Shown here: piece after piece, positions 59,690-64,000 of the stretch
Numbering within the stretch: the stretch's first letter is position 1
Layout of the letters: the number at the start of each line of letters is the position of its first letter
Assembly: GCA_947629175.1 (NCBI GenBank)
Contig: CANRCT010000008.1
Location: forward strand, 1 to 64,000
Direction: 5' to 3'
DNA from: an uncultured Muribaculaceae bacterium
Lineage (GTDB): Bacteria; Bacteroidota; Bacteroidia; Bacteroidales; Muribaculaceae
Length of the DNA stretch: 64,000 nucleotides
The notes under the pieces: model-generated
Databases searched by the model: none
What the model was told of the DNA's origin: nothing
The model's input: the letters and a program-made list of their open reading frames with translations, nothing else
Made by a program: the position numbers and the translations under genes

Positions 59690-61720
59690 TCAGTCGAGGT
59701 TGTTGGCGCCCTGGTTGGCTTCGGTAGGCCATCCGGGATTCTGATAAACGTAGGAGTTGGCAGGATCCTTGTCGGGCGACGCGTTGACGAATACATTGTG
59801 GCCCAGAGGCGACAGATAGTGCGCGCGGGTGAAGGTGTAGCCGTCCCATACGAGGTTGTTGGCCTTGCGGATCTGATAGGGGCGCACATAGTCGCCGTCA
59901 GCGCGGGCCGACATGTTGCCCTCGTCGGAGTCAGGATCTACAACGGGCTCGTAGAACTCGCCCTCTGCATTCTTGATGCACAGAGCGCTTGACGGATCGT
60001 TGTAGACGGTGCCCCAGTACTTGATGCCCTCGATGATATACGGAGTGGAGATCATCTGGTCGAGAGCGCACCAGCGGCGTACGTCCATCAGACGGAGACC
60101 CTCGGCGCAGAGCTCGTTGCGGCGCTCGCGGCGTACGTTGTAGATCGTGGTGTTGACAAGCGCGCCGTGAGAGTATGCGCCCCAGTCGCCCTTGGCCTCT
60201 TCGGTCATGTTGGTGGCCGCGATGGTCTTGTTGTAGTCGGGATCCACTTTCGCGCGGTTGCGGAGAGCGCGCCAGTAAGCGTCGGCTGTGCCGTCGACCG
60301 ATCCGTTCTTCTCTACACATGCCTCCATGTAGTTGAGCAGAGCCTCGGCGGCGCGGAAAGTGATCGAACCGGTTGTCGACTGCAGGTTGCCCTGTGCGCC
60401 GGCATAGTTGTAGTCCTGACCTTTCTTGACAGCGTAGCCGGTCGGGCAGCGGGTGGTGTTGTCAGGGCTGAAGAGCCAGTTCATGTTGTACTTGGCGGGA
60501 GAGTTGCCGTCAAGACCGAGAGTGATGATCGAGCCGTCGCCCTTGGTGAAGACGGTCAGACGCGAGTCGCGGCCCTGGATGGTGGCCGAAACGCCCTGAT
60601 TCTCCCACTGGGGATCGTAGCCCGATCCGGCTGCATAGATAGGCAGACCGTTGCGCATCACGAACGAGTTGACCATGCCGCGTGTCCAGCCTGTACCGCC
60701 GGCATTCTTCTGGAACTGTGCCTGGATCTGTGTGCCCATGTTGAATGTCAGGCTATAGGCACGGTAGAGAAGCACCTCGTCATAGCTGCCGGGGTTCTCG
60801 GCGCAGAACATGCAGTAGTAAGGATTGGCCTCGGTATAGCCGGCGGTCATGCCTTCGGGAGCGTCGGTGTTCTCTACTAGACGGTTGACGAACTTGTCGC
60901 CCACAACCTTGGCCGACTTCATGGCCTCGTCGAAGAAGTAAGCTATCTCGGAGTCGATGTTGAAGTCGCTGATGAGCTCAGCCTTGCCGGGCCAGCCGGG
61001 CCCGCCGGGAACGAGAGCCGTGCCTTTGTGATACTTCAGCCATGTGCCCTCGAAGAGAGCCACACGCGAACGGAAGAGGTTGGCGCAATCCTTTGTCAGG
61101 CCGTTCTTGCCGTAGGTCGACTCGTCGGGGAGCAGCGAGATAGCCTTGTCAAGGTCGGCGAGGATATGGCGCGCCACCTTGTTGCGGGGCTGACGCACCG
61201 AAGCCTCCAGAAGGTACTCCTTATCGTTGGGGAGCACCTCGTCGTTGATGGGCCAGTCGCCGACGGCGCTGTAGTTGGCCCAGTAGGTGTATGCGCGGAA
61301 GAAGTAAGCCTCGCCCAGCGACTGGTTGATCTCCTCAGGCACGCCCGACACTTCGCCGGCCTCGACGGCTGCCTCGGCGTTGGTGAGGAAATAGTTGAGC
61401 GAGCGCACGTTGCCGAAGTCCCAGTTCTCTGTGCCCTGGCCCACACGCCATTCGCCTGGCACCCAGCGGGTCGAGGCGGTGCGGTAAGCCTGATTGTCGG
61501 TGCCGTTGTCGGCCGAGAACGTACCAAGCTCATAGGCATTGTCGGAATGCGACGGGAGCATGGTGTAGAAATTCAAGGTGTAAGCCTTGAGGTTTGCCGC
61601 CGTAGTGAAGAAGTTCTCAGGAATGAGCTTGTCCTGCGGCTCCCTGTTGAGGTAGTCATCGCAGGCGGTGAGACCCACGACGGCTGCTGCGGCAACGATT
61701 GAGCTTATATATTTGTTCAT
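59690..61720 (-). CDS. SusD/RagB-family nutrient-binding outer-membrane lipoprotein
   Basis: 676 residues. Lipoprotein signal ending VVGLTACDDYLNREPQDKL, the standard SusD start. TPR-like helices and the SusD C-terminal region follow (INQSLGEAYFFRAYTYWANY, FRAAEALLNYMEACVEKNGS, RRNELCAEGLRLMDVRRWCA). Sits 15 bases after the SusC stop, so the pair is one operon. SusD acts as a lid on the SusC transporter and captures a glycan or peptide at the cell surface; the substrate cannot be told because no enzyme genes of the locus are in the window. Confidence 0.93.
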   Translation of the reverse strand: MNKYISSIVAAAAVVGLTACDDYLNREPQDKLIPENFFTTAANLKAYTLNFYTMLPSHSDNAYELGTFSADNGTDNQAYRTASTRWVPGEWRVGQGTENWDFGNVRSLNYFLTNAEAAVEAGEVSGVPEEINQSLGEAYFFRAYTYWANYSAVGDWPINDEVLPNDKEYLLEASVRQPRNKVARHILADLDKAISLLPDESTYGKNGLTKDCANLFRSRVALFEGTWLKYHKGTALVPGGPGWPGKAELISDFNIDSEIAYFFDEAMKSAKVVGDKFVNRLVENTDAPEGMTAGYTEANPYYCMFCAENPGSYDEVLLYRAYSLTFNMGTQIQAQFQKNAGGTGWTRGMVNSFVMRNGLPIYAAGSGYDPQWENQGVSATIQGRDSRLTVFTKGDGSIITLGLDGNSPAKYNMNWLFSPDNTTRCPTGYAVKKGQDYNYAGAQGNLQSTTGSITFRAAEALLNYMEACVEKNGSVDGTADAYWRALRNRAKVDPDYNKTIAATNMTEEAKGDWGAYSHGALVNTTIYNVRRERRNELCAEGLRLMDVRRWCALDQMISTPYIIEGIKYWGTVYNDPSSALCIKNAEGEFYEPVVDPDSDEGNMSARADGDYVRPYQIRKANNLVWDGYTFTRAHYLSPLGHNVFVNASPDKDPANSYVYQNPGWPTEANQGANNLD

Positions 61721-61735
61721 GATCTGGTTTTGGAA

Positions 61736-64000
61736 TTAGAAGGTTACGTTAAGACCGACTGAGAATACGCGCGAGATAGGATAAACCTTGCCGAAACCGT
61801 AGCTTTTGTCGTATGCCTCGATGAGCTCCGGATCACCCATCTTCGAGAAGTCGGTGATCGTGGCGAGGTTCTCGCCCGACAGGAAGATACGTGCGCGCTC
61901 TATGTAAGCCTTGCGGCTGAGAGCCTGCGGGATGGTGTAGCCCAGAGTGACGTTCTTCAGGCGGCAGTAGGCTGCGTTCTGCAGATAACGGGTCTGAGTG
62001 GCTGTGTTGTTGGGGCCGCCCCAGTTTACACGGGGGAGGTAGGAGTTCACATTGGGGCCGAAGGGGCTGTCGGTGTCGGCCGGACGGAAGTAATCAAGAT
62101 GCTGGTCGAACACCACTGCCTGCCATTTGCCCTGCTGGCAAGCGCCGAACATCATCGGGCCGCCTGCCCAGTAGTCGCGCTTCATAGTGCCCTGGAAGAA
62201 CACCTTTAGGTCGAAGCCTTTCCACTGTGCCTCAAGGTTGAGACCGAAGTTGAGACGCGGAGTCGTGTTGCCGATCACGGAGTAGTCGCCATGGTCGTCC
62301 CTGGTCCATCCGCCGCTGGAGATCACGCCGTCGCCGTCGAGATCCTTATACATGATGTCGCCTGCGCCCCATCCTGTGCCGAGTTGGTTCTGGCCGGTGC
62401 GCGGACGCGAGGGAGCCTGACCGTGCTTGGCTGTATAGGCAGCGTCGAGAGCGTCGAGGTGAGCGTTCATCTCTTCCTGAGTCTTGGCGATGCCGATGGT
62501 TGTCAGACCCCATATGTCGCCGAGCTTCGCGCCGTTGTAATAGTTGCTGAGGCTGTAGTTTTCGTTGGGATACTCGTCGACGGTAGTGGTGTGGTCATAG
62601 AGGTTGAAGGTGACGCCGTAGTTGAAGTCCTGGATACGGTCGCGCCACGAGATCGAAAGCTCCCAGCCCTTGGAGGTCATCGAGAGGTTGTTGACGTTGG
62701 GCACATTGGCGCCGAACACGCCGGGAAGCACTTCGCCCGGGCCTACCATGTCGATGGTCTTGCGCTGATAGTAGTCGAACGTACCGGTCAGACGGTTGTG
62801 GAAGAGGCTCCAGTCAAGACCGATGTCCCATGAGCGGTTCTTCTCCCATGTCAGGGTCGAGGATACGAGGCCCGGCATCGATGCGATGGCGTTCTGGCTT
62901 GAGCCGTTGTTGACGAGCCAGCCTGCGGCGTTGCCCGTATAACCCATGGTCACGTAGGTGGGATACCAGTTGTCGGTGTTCTGGTTGCCGAGCTTACCCC
63001 AGGAGAAGCGGAGCTTCAACTGATTGCAGACGTCGGTAAGATTCTCCCAGAATTTCTCGCTTGCGATGTTCCAGCCCAGTGAGAAAGAGGGGCTCCAGGT
63101 CCAGCGGCTGTCGGAGCGGAAACGCGACGAACCGTCGTAGCGGAGATTGCCCTCCACGAGGTAGCGGCCCTGATAGTCGTAGTTCAGACGGCCGAACCAG
63201 CCTGCGGTCGACCATGTGTCCTCGCCACCGCTCACGCCTACGTCCTTGCCGTCGGTCATCGACAGATAGGGAAGGCCGTTGATGATGTTGTTGCGGTATG
63301 CGCCGAAATAGTTCTGATTGAGCCATTCGCTCTGGAAACCGGCCATGATCTTGAAGTTATGGTCTTCGGCGAATGTGCGCGAATACGTTCCGTAGATGTT
63401 GGGGTTGAAGTAGTTGGAGCGTTCGTTGCGCTCTGAGATCTGGCTGCCTTCGCCTCCGTATCCGTAGGGGAATCCGTTCGGGTTGCGGGGGTAGGGGTTG
63501 CCGTCGGCGTCCCAGCCGTAGCACTGCTGCACGTCCTGCTTGCGGTTGTAGTGGGTAGCGCGGTAGTTGAACTCGGCGTTGATGTTCAGGCCTTCGAGAG
63601 GATTGATCTTGAAGACGAACTGATGGTCAAGCTTGTCCTGGATGGTGTTGTAGCGGCCGCCGTCCTCCATGGCGTTGATGAACGACTCTACTACCGGATG
63701 TCCGTTGGGGTCATAGGTCGGGATGATCGGCCAGTAGCGTGCGATGTTGTGGTACATCTCATTGCTTGCCTCTTCACGTACGAACGAAGGAGCATCGTAA
63801 TGGCCGCGATACCAGCGGGTGCTGTATCCGAAAGTCAGCCAGTTGGTGACAGCGATGTTGATCTTGGCGTTGAGGGTGTAGCGCTGCAGGTTGTCCTTTC
63901 CGTAGCGGAGCGTACCGTCCTGCGACAGGATGTTGCCCGAGAAGTAGTAGTTGTACTTGTCTGTGCCGCCGGTCACGCTGAGGTTGTGCTCCTGAGCGAA
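61736..64000 (-). CDS. SusC/RagA-family TonB-linked outer-membrane protein (partial)
   Basis: The reading frame is open through the window end, so about 755 C-terminal residues are present; the signal peptide, CarboxypepD-like domain, TonB box and plug lie outside. The visible part starts in the first barrel strands (HNLSVTGGTDKYNYYFSGNI) and shows typical SusC barrel motifs (DNLQRYTLNAKINI, YLVEGNLRYDGSSRF, PSFSLGWNIASEKFW, GDIMYKDLDGDGVISSGGWT, RDYWAGG). It ends with the outer-membrane signature VFSVGLNVTF. It imports bulky nutrients with the SusD partner. Confidence 0.93.
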   Translation of the reverse strand, partial: FAQEHNLSVTGGTDKYNYYFSGNILSQDGTLRYGKDNLQRYTLNAKINIAVTNWLTFGYSTRWYRGHYDAPSFVREEASNEMYHNIARYWPIIPTYDPNGHPVVESFINAMEDGGRYNTIQDKLDHQFVFKINPLEGLNINAEFNYRATHYNRKQDVQQCYGWDADGNPYPRNPNGFPYGYGGEGSQISERNERSNYFNPNIYGTYSRTFAEDHNFKIMAGFQSEWLNQNYFGAYRNNIINGLPYLSMTDGKDVGVSGGEDTWSTAGWFGRLNYDYQGRYLVEGNLRYDGSSRFRSDSRWTWSPSFSLGWNIASEKFWENLTDVCNQLKLRFSWGKLGNQNTDNWYPTYVTMGYTGNAAGWLVNNGSSQNAIASMPGLVSSTLTWEKNRSWDIGLDWSLFHNRLTGTFDYYQRKTIDMVGPGEVLPGVFGANVPNVNNLSMTSKGWELSISWRDRIQDFNYGVTFNLYDHTTTVDEYPNENYSLSNYYNGAKLGDIWGLTTIGIAKTQEEMNAHLDALDAAYTAKHGQAPSRPRTGQNQLGTGWGAGDIMYKDLDGDGVISSGGWTRDDHGDYSVIGNTTPRLNFGLNLEAQWKGFDLKVFFQGTMKRDYWAGGPMMFGACQQGKWQAVVFDQHLDYFRPADTDSPFGPNVNSYLPRVNWGGPNNTATQTRYLQNAAYCRLKNVTLGYTIPQALSRKAYIERARIFLSGENLATITDFSKMGDPELIEAYDKSYGFGKVYPISRVFSVGLNVTF

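Overview
The window looks like a chromosomal segment from a fairly GC-rich member of the Bacteroidales, plausibly a Muribaculaceae-type gut bacterium. Support comes from Bacteroidota-type promoters (TAnnTTTG -7 boxes) in front of many genes, a SusC/SusD pair, type IX secretion features (a PorZ homologue and C-terminal sorting tails), BF3164/NVEALA-type lipoprotein genes, a DUF4295 gene beside rpmB-rpmG, and the protein families throughout. The genus is inference; no 16S rRNA is present.

Layout. 1-84: tail of a type IX-secreted protein. 233-2068 (minus): TRIC channel, a phosphatase gene broken by an internal deletion, and a PepSY-like protein. 2252-3334: thioredoxin-fold lipoprotein without the CXXC. 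3601-4222 (minus): rpmB-rpmG-DUF4295. 4422-5789: MATE exporter. 5781-12156: a divergent accessory locus with a two-TM membrane protein on one side and, on the other, a very large HEPN plus NACHT/STAND NTPase whose stop codon overlaps the start of a glycerophosphodiesterase. 12333-16995: glycogen metabolism operon (debranching enzyme, GT4, GH57). 17269-22552: minimal exopolysaccharide operon (Wza-like, Wzy-like, Wzz-like, GT4). 22571-25234: an A/T-rich NVEALA/propeller/thioredoxin-like lipoprotein cassette bracketed by a roughly 215-bp direct repeat with a 122-bp identical core. 25154-28048 (minus): another propeller lipoprotein, then a compact ABC-type ATPase plus PD-(D/E)XK-like protein pair.

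28208-41537 (minus) is the core information-processing block: four tRNAs, tuf, tRNA-Trp, secE, nusG, rplKAJL, rpoB, rpoC, with an attenuator-like hairpin between rplL and rpoB. 41778-44107: Xaa-Pro aminopeptidase and gamma-carbonic anhydrase-like protein. 44117-52209 (minus): leuS, rdgB, porZ, a conserved hypothetical and a TGS-type nucleoside kinase. 52402-52905: rpsT between two identical tRNA-Glu genes. 53114-58026 (minus): a lipoprotein, nagA, and a CotH-kinase surface lipoprotein with a collagen-like stretch. 58265-59521: TPM-domain protein. 59690-64000 (minus): SusD and a SusC cut by the window end.

The best candidates for undescribed systems are the HEPN-NACHT locus (5781-12156) and the ATPase/nuclease-like pair just downstream of rpoC (26353-28080). 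Both resemble anti-phage defence architectures, but defence function is inference from domains and context only. I saw no CRISPR array, complete insertion sequence, integrase or phage structural gene.
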